A stretch of DNA of 64,000 bases from Thalassobaculum litoreum DSM 18839 (GCF_900102465.1 NZ_FNBW01000008.1:218835-282834), one strand, 5' to 3'. Counted from the first letter of the stretch, positions 1 through 8,251 are shown. Notes: a model not told the origin generated them from the sequence alone. Program-made: numbers and translations.

Positions 1-669
1 GACCAGGGCGTCGTCCACCTTGATCGCGGCCTCCATCACCCCCGGCCCGGTCTCGGTGTGCAGCCCCTCCACGGGCATGTCCATCAGTTCGCACATCTCC
101 AGGAACATCAGATGCAGGTCGGCGTGCACCGACGAGCGGATGCCGGAATAGCCGAAGAAGCCGGGGGTCAGCGGCTTCAGGTTCCGGTAGCCCTTCTCGC
201 GCACCGAATGGGGCGTCTCGTCGAACAGGAAGAACTCGTACTCCGCCGCCGCCTTGACGGCGAAGCCCATGGCGTCGGCCCGGTCCAGCACCCGGCGCAG
301 GGTGCCGCGCGGACAGACCGCCTCCCACTTGCCGGCGAACTCGCCCAGGACCATGACCATGTCCGGCTCGAAGGCGACGTCGCGGGCGGTATCCGGCAGC
401 AGGCGGACCTCGGCGTCGGGATAGCCGGTATGCCAGCCGGTCACGTCCACCGCCGGGTCCTCGTAGAGCTGGTCGTTGCTGTCCCAGCCGAGCACCACGT
501 CGCAGAAGCCGAAGCCGCCCTTCAGCGCGCTGGCGAACTTGTCCCGCGCCATCCATTTCGCGCGGAAGATGCCGTCGATGTCGAATACGCCCACCTTGAC
601 GTGGGTCAGCGCCCGCTCGTCCACCAGCGCCAGCACGTCCTCTGCGGTTTTGACGTCGCTCGACTCCAT
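1..669 (-). CDS. Glutamine synthetase family protein (partial, C-terminus outside window)
   Basis: The N-terminal 223 residues of a glutamine synthetase homologue are visible; the gene runs off the left edge. The beta-grasp N-domain comes first (residues about 15-100, containing VKVGVFDIDGIFRAKWM). The start of the catalytic domain follows, with the metal-binding EYEFFLF strand and the TETGPGVMEAAI motif (about residues 205-216). The short N-terminus and divergent sequence fit the GlnT/PuuA-like group that ligates glutamate to ammonia or amines, rather than housekeeping GlnA. The substrate cannot be decided from this part. It starts with ATG and is transcribed away from the RraA-like gene, leaving 89 bp for both promoters. 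Confidence 0.88.
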   Translation of the reverse strand, partial: MESSDVKTAEDVLALVDERALTHVKVGVFDIDGIFRAKWMARDKFASALKGGFGFCDVVLGWDSNDQLYEDPAVDVTGWHTGYPDAEVRLLPDTARDVAFEPDMVMVLGEFAGKWEAVCPRGTLRRVLDRADAMGFAVKAAAEYEFFLFDETPHSVREKGYRNLKPLTPGFFGYSGIRSSVHADLHLMFLEMCELMDMPVEGLHTETGPGVMEAAIKVDDALV

Positions 670-758
670 GCGCCACACTCCTGTTCGCGTTGTTCGACGC
701 GGCTACTCTAAAGACAACCAATGGCGGACTTAAAGCCGCCTGTGCGAGGGAGAGGAAG

Positions 759-1406
759 ATGGCGGATCTCGCCGATCGGCTGCTCGGCTGTTACGCGAGC
801 GCGGTGCACGACGTCCTGCGGGTCATGGGCCACGGCAACCAGGTGCTGCCGCCGACCATCCGGGCGCTCGATCCGACCAAGCGGGTGGCGGGCGAGATCT
901 ACACCATCTCCGGCCATATCGATCAGACCCTGAGCCGGCACGAGACCCTGCTGCGCTGGTCTCGGGTGCTCTCCAAGGTGCCGGGCGGCAAGGTGCTGGT
1001 CTGCCAACCGAACACCAAGGCGGTGGCGCTGATGGGCGAGCTGTCGGCCCAGGCGCTGACGGTGAAGGACACCCGCGGCTATGTGGTCGACGGCCATTGC
1101 CGGGACACCGACTTCATCCTCGACATGGGTTTCCCGGTGTTCTGCGAGCTCAACACCCCGGCCGATATCGTTGAGCGCTGGACCTACGACGCGCTAGGCG
1201 AGCCGGTCACAATCGGCACGGTGACCGTGCGCTCCGGCGACTGGCTGATCGGCGACCGGGACGGGGTGGTGATCATCCCGGGCGAGATCGCCGAGGAGGT
1301 GGTCGCCGAGACCGAGAAGGTGGTCTCCACCGAGGGCGACATGCGCAAGGCCATCCTCGACGGCATGGATCCGGAGGAGGCCTATCTGAAGTTCGGCAAG
1401 TTCTGA
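759..1406 (+). CDS. RraA family protein (HMG/CHA aldolase-like)
   Basis: This 215-residue protein has the RraA/dimethylmenaquinone methyltransferase-like fold. The substrate-binding segment GELSAQALTVKDTRGYVVDG is followed by the conserved R and D of HCRDTDFI. In active members these bind the oxo-acid and divalent metal for retro-aldol cleavage of 4-hydroxy-4-methyl-2-oxoglutarate or decarboxylation of oxaloacetate. Other members (RraA proper) inhibit RNase E. The ATG was chosen over an upstream in-frame ATG at 690 because family homology begins here and a GAGGGAGAGGAAG ribosome site precedes it. The divergent neighbour is a glutamine synthetase homologue. No aromatic meta-cleavage genes are adjacent, so the exact substrate is open. 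Confidence 0.85.
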   Translation: MADLADRLLGCYASAVHDVLRVMGHGNQVLPPTIRALDPTKRVAGEIYTISGHIDQTLSRHETLLRWSRVLSKVPGGKVLVCQPNTKAVALMGELSAQALTVKDTRGYVVDGHCRDTDFILDMGFPVFCELNTPADIVERWTYDALGEPVTIGTVTVRSGDWLIGDRDGVVIIPGEIAEEVVAETEKVVSTEGDMRKAILDGMDPEEAYLKFGKF

Positions 1407-1505
1407 TCGGGCCCCACGGTCTCTGGAGCGGTGGCGGGGTGTCGGGTACACTTCGCGGCAGAGTGACGGGGAGCAGCAGCAACCGGCAGGGAAGGATCTG
1501 ACGGC

Positions 1506-2006
1506 ATGCGCATGTGTCACATCCTGGCGGCGATGCTTTTCGGGGCGGTGCCGCTTCTGACGATCGGCCTGTCCGCCCGCGACGCGGCAGCCGACTTCCC
1601 ATGGTTCGGCGGTCCGAAAGACAAGCTGTCGCTGTCCATCGCGGTGGAGGACAATGTCAGAGGCGGCTGCTGGGCGGACCGGGAGGGGACGGTCGACGAT
1701 ATCGCCCGCACCCTGACGCGCCACGGCATCGGGGTGGACGCGGAGGCACCGGTCAATCTGGTGATCTATGCCATCGGCCATCCCTCGGCGACGGGGCGGT
1801 ACCGCAAGCGGCTGTCCTGTGTGGGCGTGCTGCAGGTGCGGGTGAACTCCCTCGACGTCTCCGAGGACCAGAGTTTCCAGATGACCAGCCTGTACGACCA
1901 GGAACGGCTGCTCGTCTCCCACCATGTGCTCGACCAGGCGATCGGAACCATGGCGGTGGAACTGGTGGACAACTTCTCCCGCCGCTATGCCGAAACACGG
2001 GAGTAG
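1506..2006 (+). CDS. Hypothetical secreted protein
   Basis: I do not recognise this 166-residue protein. Residues 1-29 form a typical signal peptide: a hydrophobic core (ILAAMLFGAVPLLTIGLS) and an AxA-like end (DAAA) before a DFPWFGG mature start. The rest is a compact predicted alpha/beta domain with two cysteines (in GGCWAD and LSCVGV) that could form a disulfide in the periplasm. The spacing and composition recall small periplasmic proteins of unknown function. It stands alone, 99 bp after the RraA-like gene, and is followed by a long inverted repeat. Confidence 0.7.
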   Translation: MRMCHILAAMLFGAVPLLTIGLSARDAAADFPWFGGPKDKLSLSIAVEDNVRGGCWADREGTVDDIARTLTRHGIGVDAEAPVNLVIYAIGHPSATGRYRKRLSCVGVLQVRVNSLDVSEDQSFQMTSLYDQERLLVSHHVLDQAIGTMAVELVDNFSRRYAETRE

Positions 2007-2053
2007 GGGACCGGTTCCTCCCACTCTCTCCTACGTCCGCTCCCTACTCCTCC

Positions 2054-2152
2054 TTCACTCCCCGGATTTAGTCCGGGGCCTACCAAAGGGGCCGCACGGT
2101 CCAATCCAGGTCACGCTGCACCGTCGGCCCCGGACTAAATCCGGGGAGTGAA
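2054..2152. repeat. Long inverted repeat, member 1 of a dispersed family
   Basis: The arms at 2054-2080 and 2126-2152 are perfect 27-bp reverse complements around a 45-bp spacer. Each arm holds a smaller palindrome, CCCCGGA then 5 bp then TCCGGGG. There is no T-run after it, so it is not a standard terminator. It lies in the convergent gap between the secreted-protein gene and the beta-lactamase gene. Related elements are at 9626-9694, 29841-29949, 50245-50273 and 56332-56403. Confidence 0.85.
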
Positions 2153-2180
2153 AGAAGGGCGTATTCGCGGCGCCTCACCC

Positions 2181-3008
2181 TCACTCGGGCAGGCCCTCCG
2201 CCCGGTCGAAATACGCCGCGAACAGGCCGTCCCGCGTCTTCGGACCCGCCGGCTTCTCCGGCTTCTCGCTCTCCTGGATGAGCCGGGCGAACACCACCCT
2301 GCGGCCGTCGCGTTCGGCCCAGCCGACGAACCATCCGAAGGGCTGGCCCCACATCAGACTGCCGTTCTCCTCCCGCGGCAGGCCCGAGCCGGTCTTGCCA
2401 TGGACGTGCCAGCCGCCCGGCCGGACGCCGTAGTCCAGGATCGAGACCGTGTTCTCCACCGCCGCCTCGGAGACCGGCAGCTCGCCGGCCAGCATGCGCT
2501 GCAGGAACGCCACCTGCTCCGCCGGGGAAATCGCCAGCGACGAGCTGAGCCAGGCCGAGGTCAGGCCGCTGCCCTCGCCCTTCTTGCCGGAGAGATCCCG
2601 GTTGCCGTAGCCGAACGCCTCCACATACGCCGCGAAGCGATCGGACCCAAGCCTGGCCGTGACCTGTTGCGAATACCAGACGACCGATTCCTTCATCCAC
2701 CGTACCGGATCCGCCGGCTGCTTCCACGCTTCGCGCCAGTCCACATAGCCCTCGCGGAACGGCATCACCGGGTCGGTGGGCGAGGTCAGGATGCCCGCGT
2801 CGTATCCCATCAGGCTGATAGCGATCTTGAACGTCGAGGCGGGCGAGTAGCGTTGGTCGCAATCGCCCTCCCGTACCAGGGTCCGCGGAGCCTCCGCCGC
2901 CGGTCCGACCGCCTCCTCGATCAGGGTGCACACGATCCGGCTCTCGGCGGTTGCCGGCGTGGCGAGGATGGCCTGGGCTGCGATGAGAAAGAGCAGGAGG
3001 CGGCGCAT
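2181..3008 (-). CDS. Class D (OXA-type) beta-lactamase
   Basis: This 275-residue protein has the class D serine beta-lactamase motifs in order and at usual spacing. They are the nucleophile S58-T-F-K61 (PASTFKIAISLMGYD), the S108-V-V motif in MKESVVWYSQQV, Y134-G-N136, and K205-T-G207. WVGWAE-like and AYFDRAE segments follow near the C-terminus. Residues 1-21 (MRRLLLFLIAAQAILATPATA) are a Sec signal peptide, so it should act in the periplasm and hydrolyse penicillins; a wider spectrum cannot be predicted. The ATG at the signal peptide was chosen over upstream in-frame starts. No integrase, transposase or recombination site adjoins it, so it looks like a resident chromosomal gene. Confidence 0.93.
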   Translation of the reverse strand: MRRLLLFLIAAQAILATPATAESRIVCTLIEEAVGPAAEAPRTLVREGDCDQRYSPASTFKIAISLMGYDAGILTSPTDPVMPFREGYVDWREAWKQPADPVRWMKESVVWYSQQVTARLGSDRFAAYVEAFGYGNRDLSGKKGEGSGLTSAWLSSSLAISPAEQVAFLQRMLAGELPVSEAAVENTVSILDYGVRPGGWHVHGKTGSGLPREENGSLMWGQPFGWFVGWAERDGRRVVFARLIQESEKPEKPAGPKTRDGLFAAYFDRAEGLPE

Positions 3009-3215
3009 GACGGGCCTGTCGATCGGTTGCGGAAGCGGTGCTCGGAGTAGGACGCTGCAAGAGGTCAGCATGACGGCGCCGGCTGCCGCAATACCGTCGC
3101 CTTGCGACCGGGTTCTGTTGGGCAATAAGCCCGTCTCCGATAGGTGCTTATCAGCGGCGCCGCGCTTTGCCATGCTTGCCGGCCAATCAACAAGCAATCC
3201 GATGGGGAGGCCTGC

Positions 3216-4004
3216 ATGGACCTGGGCGTAAAGGGAAAGACCGCGCTGATCACCGGCGCGTCGAAGGGGATCGGCCGCGGCGTGGCCGAGAGCCTCGCCG
3301 CCGAAGGCTGTAACCTGCGCCTGGCCGCGCGCTCCGGCGACATGCTGGAGACCGCCGCCGCCGAGCTCCGCGACGCCTACGGGGTGACGGTCGCCGTCCA
3401 TGCCTGCGACATCACCGCGCCCGGCGTGATAGACGAACTGGCCGCCGCCGGCATTCCGGACATCCTGGTGAACAATGCCGGCGCCATTCCGGCCGGCGAC
3501 ATCGAGGCCATGGTCGAGGAGCGTTGGCGCGACGCCTGGGAGCTCAAGGTCTTCGGCTACATCAATATGACCCGGACGTTCTTCGCCGCCATGAAGCAGC
3601 GCGGCCACGGCGTGATCTGCAACGTCACCGGTCTCGCCGCCGACAAGACCGACTTCAACTACGTCGCCGGCACCACCGGCAATGCCGGCCTGAACGCCTT
3701 TACCAAGGCGATCGGCGGGGTCAGCCTGGAATTCGGCGTGCGCGTGTTCGCCGTCAGCCCCGGTCCGGTCCAGACCGAGCGGCTGATCGGCCTGCTGAAG
3801 ACCCGCGCGGTGCAGGATGGCGGCAGCGAGGACAACTGGCAGAGCTACATGTCCGGCATGCCGATGCAGCGCGCCGCGACGGTTCCCGAGGTGGCCGATA
3901 CCGTCGCCTTCCTGGTCAGCGACCGGGCGACCTACTTCACCGGCCAGGTCGTCACCGTCGATGGCGGCCAGGGGTCGCGCGGCGGCAGCTTCACCAACAA
4001 ATAA
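3216..4004 (+). CDS. Short-chain dehydrogenase/reductase, atypical active site
   Basis: This 262-residue Rossmann-fold SDR has the nucleotide-binding TGASKGIG (13-20) and the NNAG motif (86-89). The catalytic region departs from the canon. Tyr149 sits in NYVAGTTGNAG, but the YxxxK lysine position (153) is Thr, and the usual Ser is in NVTG. Classical NAD(P)-dependent oxidoreduction may therefore be altered. A subgroup of SDRs shares such a GTTGNA-type segment, to my recollection. A GGGGAGG ribosome site precedes the chosen ATG. The gene is 38 bp ahead of a PLP aminotransferase on the same strand, so the two are probably co-transcribed and may act on one oxo/amino substrate. Confidence 0.85.
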   Translation: MDLGVKGKTALITGASKGIGRGVAESLAAEGCNLRLAARSGDMLETAAAELRDAYGVTVAVHACDITAPGVIDELAAAGIPDILVNNAGAIPAGDIEAMVEERWRDAWELKVFGYINMTRTFFAAMKQRGHGVICNVTGLAADKTDFNYVAGTTGNAGLNAFTKAIGGVSLEFGVRVFAVSPGPVQTERLIGLLKTRAVQDGGSEDNWQSYMSGMPMQRAATVPEVADTVAFLVSDRATYFTGQVVTVDGGQGSRGGSFTNK

Positions 4005-4042
4005 TCAAGAACGGTCCTAACGAGACTCCCGGAGGAAACCCG

Positions 4043-5275
4043 ATGCCTTTCGATTTCGCCCCGCTGCTGAACCCCAAGCTGCCCCCTGCCGCCGGAAAAT
4101 TCGGCGGGTTCCCGAAGTACAATTTCGTCGGCGGCCACAATGACGGCAGCAGCATCCCGGTGCAGACCCTGGCCGATGCGGTCAGCCGCGCGCTGCTGCG
4201 CGAGGGCGATACGCTGGCGACCTACGGGATGCAGAGCGGACCGCAGGGCTACCGTCCCCTGCGCGAGGCGGTGGCGCAGATCCTGGAGCGCCGGGCCGGC
4301 ATGAAGACCGATCCGGACGAGGTGCTGATCACCGGCGGTTCGCTGCAGGCCATGGACCTGGTGAACAACGCCCTGCTGGAGCCGGGCGACACGGTGATCA
4401 TCGAGGAGGCCTGCTACGGCGGGGCGATGACCAAGCTGAAGAAGCTCGGCGTCGACTGGGTCGGGGTGCCGGTGGACGGTGACGGCATGCGCATGGACGC
4501 CCTGGCCGAGACCCTGGACAGCCTCAAGGCGGCCGGCAAGCGGGTGAAGTTCATCTACACCATCCCGACGGTGCAGAATCCGACCGGGACGGTCCTGTCG
4601 CTGCCGCGTCGCCACGAGATGCTGAAGCTGGCTGAGAAGCACGGCATCGCCATCTTCGAGGACGACTGCTACTGCGATCTGATCTTCGACGGTCCCTATG
4701 CGGACCAGCGGCCGCCGGCGATCCGCGCGCTCGACGACAGTGGCCGGGTCGTCTATTGCGGCTCGTTCTCCAAGTCGATCGCCCCCGCCCTGCGGGTCGG
4801 CTACGTGGTCGCCGACTGGCCGGTGCTGAGCCGCATCCTGGCGCAGAAGTCGGACGGCGGGACCGGGGCTGTTGAACAGCTCCTGCTGGCCGAGTTCGCC
4901 CAGGATTTCGACGCCCATGTGGGCAACCTGAACAAGGTGCTGAAGGGTAAGGCCGACGCCCTGGTCGAGGCGCTGGAGGCGGAGTTCGGTACGGCCGCCG
5001 AGTTCACCCGGCCGACCGGTGGTATCTTCCTGTGGGTCACCCTGCCCCAGGAGGTCGACACCACCCGTCTCGCCCAGGTGGCGGCTGCCGAGGGCGTTGC
5101 GGTAAACCCCGGTGCGGAGTGGTCGGCCGACCCGGAATCCGGTAAGCGTCGCATCCGCATCTGCTTCGCCCACCCGCCGGCGGAGACGATCAGGGAAGGA
5201 ATGGCCCGGCTGGCCGAGATCTGCCACCGCGAATTCGGTGTCCCGGCACGCGGCCGAAATGTGGAACGGAGTTAG
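4043..5275 (+). CDS. PLP-dependent aminotransferase, fold type I (2-aminoadipate/MocR-like catalytic domain)
   Basis: This 410-residue class I/II aminotransferase resembles the catalytic half of MocR proteins and LysN-type 2-aminoadipate transaminases, without a GntR DNA-binding domain. Visible motifs are YGMQSGPQGYRPLREAVA, the cofactor-contacting IPTVQNPTG (173-181) and EDDCYCDLIF, and the Schiff-base Lys244 in CGSFSKSIAPALRVGY. The GGAGGA ribosome site lies 6 bp before ATG. It follows an SDR gene closely and precedes metA by 56 bp. The substrate is not certain; a broad-range amino acid:2-oxo acid aminotransferase is the safest reading. Confidence 0.88.
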   Translation: MPFDFAPLLNPKLPPAAGKFGGFPKYNFVGGHNDGSSIPVQTLADAVSRALLREGDTLATYGMQSGPQGYRPLREAVAQILERRAGMKTDPDEVLITGGSLQAMDLVNNALLEPGDTVIIEEACYGGAMTKLKKLGVDWVGVPVDGDGMRMDALAETLDSLKAAGKRVKFIYTIPTVQNPTGTVLSLPRRHEMLKLAEKHGIAIFEDDCYCDLIFDGPYADQRPPAIRALDDSGRVVYCGSFSKSIAPALRVGYVVADWPVLSRILAQKSDGGTGAVEQLLLAEFAQDFDAHVGNLNKVLKGKADALVEALEAEFGTAAEFTRPTGGIFLWVTLPQEVDTTRLAQVAAAEGVAVNPGAEWSADPESGKRRIRICFAHPPAETIREGMARLAEICHREFGVPARGRNVERS

Positions 5276-5331
5276 AAATTGACCCAATCGTCATCGACTG
5301 CGTCGGTCCTCGCTGAGAGCGGGGGCCGCTG

Positions 5332-6252
5332 ATGCCGATCAAGATCCCCGACGATCTCCCCGCCCGCGCCCAGCTCGAGGCGGAGGGTGTGGCGGTGATG
5401 GACGAAGCCACCGCCATCCGCCAGGACATCCGCCCGATGCGGATCGGCCTGCTGAACCTGATGCCGAACAAGATCCGTACGGAGACCCAGTTCGCCCGCC
5501 TGCTTGGTGCGACGCCGCTGCAGGTCGAGCTGACGCTGGTGAAGATCACCAATCACGTCGCCCGCAACACCTCCAGCGACCACATCATCTCGTTCTACGA
5601 GAACTGGGAGGATATCCGGGACCAGCGATTCGACGGCTTCATCATTACCGGCGCGCCGATCGAGCAGCTCGAGTACGAGGAGGTCACCTACTGGGACGAG
5701 CTGCGCCGCATCTTCGATTGGACCCAGACCAATGTGCACGGTTGCCTGAACATCTGCTGGGGGGCGCAGGCCGCCGTCCACCATTTCCACGGCATGCCGA
5801 AATACGACCTGCCGAAGAAGGCCTTCGGTGTGTTTCGGCACCGGGCGCTGGACAGCACCTCGCGTTACCTGCGCGGCTTCTCCGACAACTTCGTCATCCC
5901 GGTGTCGCGCTGGACCGAGGTCCGGTCCGAGGACATCCCGGCCGATAGCGGGATGGAGGTGCTGGTGGAGTCGAAGGATACCGGGCTGTGCCTGCTCGAC
6001 GACCCGAAATGCCGGTCGCTGCACATGTTCAACCACATCGAATACGACTCCCTGTCGCTCGGGGAGGAGTACTTCCGCGACGTGGAGAGCGGCAAGCCGA
6101 TCGACGTGCCGCACGACTACTTCCCGAACAACGATCCGTCCCTGCCGCCGGAGAACCGGTGGCGCAGTCAGGCCTATCTGCTGTTCTGCAACTGGATCAA
6201 CGAGATCTACCAGACCACGCCGTTCGACATGACCGATATCGGCCACCGCTGA
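5332..6252 (+). CDS. metA: Homoserine O-acyltransferase (probably acetyl-CoA specific)
   Basis: This 306-residue MetA catalyses acylation of L-homoserine, the first committed step of methionine synthesis. The glutamine-amidotransferase-like fold shows the nucleophile Cys142 (NICWGAQA) and the His235/Glu237 pair in FNHIEYD, matching E. coli numbering. Residue 111 is Glu (PIEQLEYEE). In this family Glu111 goes with acetyl-CoA use and Gly111 with succinyl-CoA, so despite the name it is probably an O-acetyltransferase. Its length is normal for the family. The 56-bp upstream gap shows no SAM-II riboswitch signature. Confidence 0.95.
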   Translation: MPIKIPDDLPARAQLEAEGVAVMDEATAIRQDIRPMRIGLLNLMPNKIRTETQFARLLGATPLQVELTLVKITNHVARNTSSDHIISFYENWEDIRDQRFDGFIITGAPIEQLEYEEVTYWDELRRIFDWTQTNVHGCLNICWGAQAAVHHFHGMPKYDLPKKAFGVFRHRALDSTSRYLRGFSDNFVIPVSRWTEVRSEDIPADSGMEVLVESKDTGLCLLDDPKCRSLHMFNHIEYDSLSLGEEYFRDVESGKPIDVPHDYFPNNDPSLPPENRWRSQAYLLFCNWINEIYQTTPFDMTDIGHR

Positions 6253-6303
6253 AGGACGCGCGCTGACCGCCTTGCACTGACCCCAACCAGAGGAGACGGG
6301 CCC

Positions 6304-6684
6304 ATGGCCGGAGTGATCACCATCGCGTTGCTGGACGAGATCCAGGACGGTTTCAACCGCCACGATGTCGACGGGATCCTGTCGCATTTCGTGGAGGAGT
6401 GCGTGTGGGTCATGGCCAGCGGTCCGACACCCCCGGAAGGGCGGGTCTGTCACGGCAAGGCGGAGATCGGCCAGGTGCTGAGCGAGCGCTACAAGCAGAT
6501 CCCCGACATGCGCTGGGAGGACATCCGCCACTGGATCGTCGACGACAGCAAGGCGATCTCCGAATGGGTGGTCAAGGGCACCCCGGAGGGCGGCGAGCCG
6601 TTCGCCTATCTCGGCTGCGACCTCTGGGAGTTCGAGGGCGGCAAGGTGACCAAGAAGGACACCTACTGGAAGATCATCCGGTAG
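6304..6684 (+). CDS. NTF2-like / SnoaL-like family protein
   Basis: This 126-residue single-domain protein has the cone-shaped NTF2-like pattern. An N-terminal helix (LLDEIQDGFNRHDVDGILSHF) is followed by alternating strands ending in DLWEFEGGKVTKKDTYWKI. The family includes ketosteroid isomerases, polyketide cyclases and many uncharacterised small-molecule-binding proteins, so function cannot be assigned. The ribosome site GAGGAGA is close to the ATG. It follows metA by 51 bp on the same strand and may share its transcript. An 8-bp hairpin at 6725-6743 lies after it but has no T-run. Confidence 0.8.
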   Translation: MAGVITIALLDEIQDGFNRHDVDGILSHFVEECVWVMASGPTPPEGRVCHGKAEIGQVLSERYKQIPDMRWEDIRHWIVDDSKAISEWVVKGTPEGGEPFAYLGCDLWEFEGGKVTKKDTYWKIIR

Positions 6685-6788
6685 GGCGCCCCGCTCAAAT
6701 CTTCCGCTGAGCCTTCCATGATCGCCGCAGGAGTTTCCTGCGGGAACGGGTCATGGCGTGTGCATGGTCGGCCGGTTTTGTCGCGACT

Positions 6789-6804
6789 GTTGACAAATGT
6801 CAAC
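6789..6804. promoter_or_regulatory. Palindromic operator over a -35 element, upstream of the toxin-antitoxin-like pair
   Basis: GTTGACA (6789-6795) and TGTCAAC (6798-6804) form a perfect 7-bp inverted repeat with a 2-bp spacer. It contains a consensus TTGACA -35 hexamer (6790-6795). A weak -10 (CATCTA/ATCTAT region) falls about 17-18 bp downstream, putting the transcript start near 6825. A repressor bound here would block RNA polymerase, as expected for self-repression by the helix-turn-helix partner encoded downstream. Confidence 0.55.
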
Positions 6805-6829
6805 GTGTGCTGCATCTATGTTCGGTCGG

Positions 6830-7075
6830 ATGACGAGGACGCGTCACCCCAACAAGGAGGTGGAGGCGGTCATCCGGCTGGCCGAGCGGCTGGGCTGGGT
6901 CTGCCGGGCTCAGGGCCACTGGGGGCGGCTCTATTGCCCGCGCAACGATCGGGACGGTTGCCAGATCGGTATCAGCGGCACGCCCAGAAACGCCGACGCT
7001 CACGCCCGCCAGTTCAGGCGTGCATTGATCCGGTGTCCGCATCGACATGAGGAGGCGCGCGATGAAGATGTATGA
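6830..7075 (+). CDS. Small HicA-like/toxin-like protein
   Basis: This protein of about 81 residues reads VIRLAERLGWVCRAQGHW.., then RLYCP, C, GTPRN, and RRALIRCPH. The layout, a helix then a GW-x-GHWGRLYCP strand pair, recalls HicA-type double-stranded-RNA-binding-fold toxins. The conserved cysteines and terminal CPH suggest a distinct lineage. ATG codons at 6797 and 6818 are also in frame. The first lies in the operator palindrome, and 6830 sits just after the predicted transcript start, so it could be leaderless. Its 3' end overlaps the helix-turn-helix gene by 14 bp, the tight coupling typical of toxin-antitoxin pairs. Toxicity is inferred, not shown. Confidence 0.6.
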   Translation: MTRTRHPNKEVEAVIRLAERLGWVCRAQGHWGRLYCPRNDRDGCQIGISGTPRNADAHARQFRRALIRCPHRHEEARDEDV

Positions 7076-7598
7076 GTTCAGCGTGATCGCCTCTGGCCTG
7101 GACCCGCAGGCGGACGATTTCGAGGCGCGGTTCTATGACAACGGCTGCGACGATGCGCTGGTCTCGTTTCAGAACGGCCATGTCATCATCGATTTCACCC
7201 GTGCGGCCGAAACCTTCGACTGTGCGATCGCCTCGGCGGTGGAGGCTGTGGCGGCGACCGGCGCGCGGATCGTCCGGATCGAACCCGATCCGCTGGTCAG
7301 CCTCTCCGATATCGCCAAGCGCGCCAACATGACCAGGGCGGCGATTTCCAACTACCACCGGGGCCAGCGCGGCGCGGCCTTCCCGTCCCCGGCGGCGCGC
7401 ATCACCTCGGACAGCCCGCTGTGGGAATGGGCCGACGTGGCGCGGTGGCTGGCGTCGGGGGGCAAGCTGTCACGGGCCACGGCGGTCGAGGCGGAACTGG
7501 TACGCCAGGCGAACCTGGCCGTGCAGCGGGGCGAGGTGCATATCGGCCCGATGCTGAAAGCGCGGTCGGAACAGTTCGAGCGCGACCTAGCGACGTAG
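7062..7598 (+). CDS. Helix-turn-helix protein, probable antitoxin/autoregulator
   Basis: This 178-residue protein has an N-terminal ferredoxin-like domain (MKMYEFSVIASGLDPQADDFEARFY...GARIVRIEPD, residues 1-85), similar in layout to HicB-type antitoxin domains. A DNA-binding helix-turn-helix follows (LVSLSDIAKRANMTRAAISNYHRG, about 88-112), then PSPAARITSDSPLWEWADVARWL, a motif common in phage and excisionase-like regulators. The GGAGG site at 7051-7055 decides the ATG at 7062. Together with the overlapping small gene it looks like an operon whose product represses the palindromic promoter upstream. Confidence 0.7.
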   Translation: MKMYEFSVIASGLDPQADDFEARFYDNGCDDALVSFQNGHVIIDFTRAAETFDCAIASAVEAVAATGARIVRIEPDPLVSLSDIAKRANMTRAAISNYHRGQRGAAFPSPAARITSDSPLWEWADVARWLASGGKLSRATAVEAELVRQANLAVQRGEVHIGPMLKARSEQFERDLAT

Positions 7599-7603
7599 CG
7601 GCG

Positions 7604-8251
7604 CTACCGCGCCGCCATCTCGTCCATCCAGGCGAGATACGGGTCCAGTTCCTCCGGAGACGGGTCCTGGCCGGTGAAGGCCTTCAGGTAATGCCCTGTC
7701 AGCACCTTGCGCTGCTCCAGGGTCTCGCCGAGATCCAGGGCGTAGTAGCCGATCTGCATGAAGTACAGCACGCGCGAGCGCACAAAGGCCTCACGCTCCA
7801 CCCAGCCGTGCCGCCGGAACAGCTCTGCGATGGCGGCGACACGGGTCTCGTCCGCCCGGTCCAGCTCGGCCCGCACGGCGTCCGAGCGCCGCGCCCAGTC
7901 GCGCACCGCGAAGTCCAGGCGCGGATCGAACAGCCTTTCATCCACCCAGCAGCGGAAGATATGCGTCACCCCGTGGACGATCGAGGTCGAGGGCAGGGCC
8001 GCCTGCTCGACCACGGCGCGGGTGTTGGTGTCCTGCCAATGGGCCAGCAGCGCGTCCAGCAGCTGGTCGCGGTTGCGGAAATACCAGTAGAAGCTCGAGC
8101 GGGACACGCCCAGCCGGTCCGCCAGGGTCAGGACCTTCACGCTGTCCACCCCCTCGCCGATCAGGGTCTCCAGCGCGACCCGGATCCAGTCTTCCCGTGT
8201 GGCCTTGGTATGGGTAAGGCGGGCGTTCGGTGGCGGGCCGGCGTCATTCAC
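7604..8251 (-). CDS. TetR/AcrR family transcriptional regulator
   Basis: This 215-residue protein has an N-terminal TetR DNA-binding domain, from TREDWIRVALETLIGEGVDSVKV to the recognition part LADRLGVSRSSFYWYFRNRDQLL. A helical ligand domain follows. The best start is GTG: a GAGGA site sits 7 bp upstream, within the stop region of the preceding oxidoreductase gene, and family homology begins shortly after. Translation is therefore probably coupled to that gene, and the regulator likely controls the amine-oxidoreductase cluster. Its ligand is unknown. Confidence 0.87.
   Translation of the reverse strand: MNDAGPPPNARLTHTKATREDWIRVALETLIGEGVDSVKVLTLADRLGVSRSSFYWYFRNRDQLLDALLAHWQDTNTRAVVEQAALPSTSIVHGVTHIFRCWVDERLFDPRLDFAVRDWARRSDAVRAELDRADETRVAAIAELFRRHGWVEREAFVRSRVLYFMQIGYYALDLGETLEQRKVLTGHYLKAFTGQDPSPEELDPYLAWMDEMAAR

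Noticed and set aside
2054..2152. Inverted repeat as an ordinary bidirectional terminator
   Set aside because: There is a 45-bp spacer and no T-run on either side, and it shares its design with four other elements, so a repeat family is the better reading.
5276..5331. Possible SAM-II riboswitch before metA
   Set aside because: The gap is short and lacks the pseudoknot-forming conserved segments.
6725..6743. 8-bp hairpin after the NTF2-like gene as a terminator
   Set aside because: The stem is perfect but no T-run follows, so it is not called a terminator.
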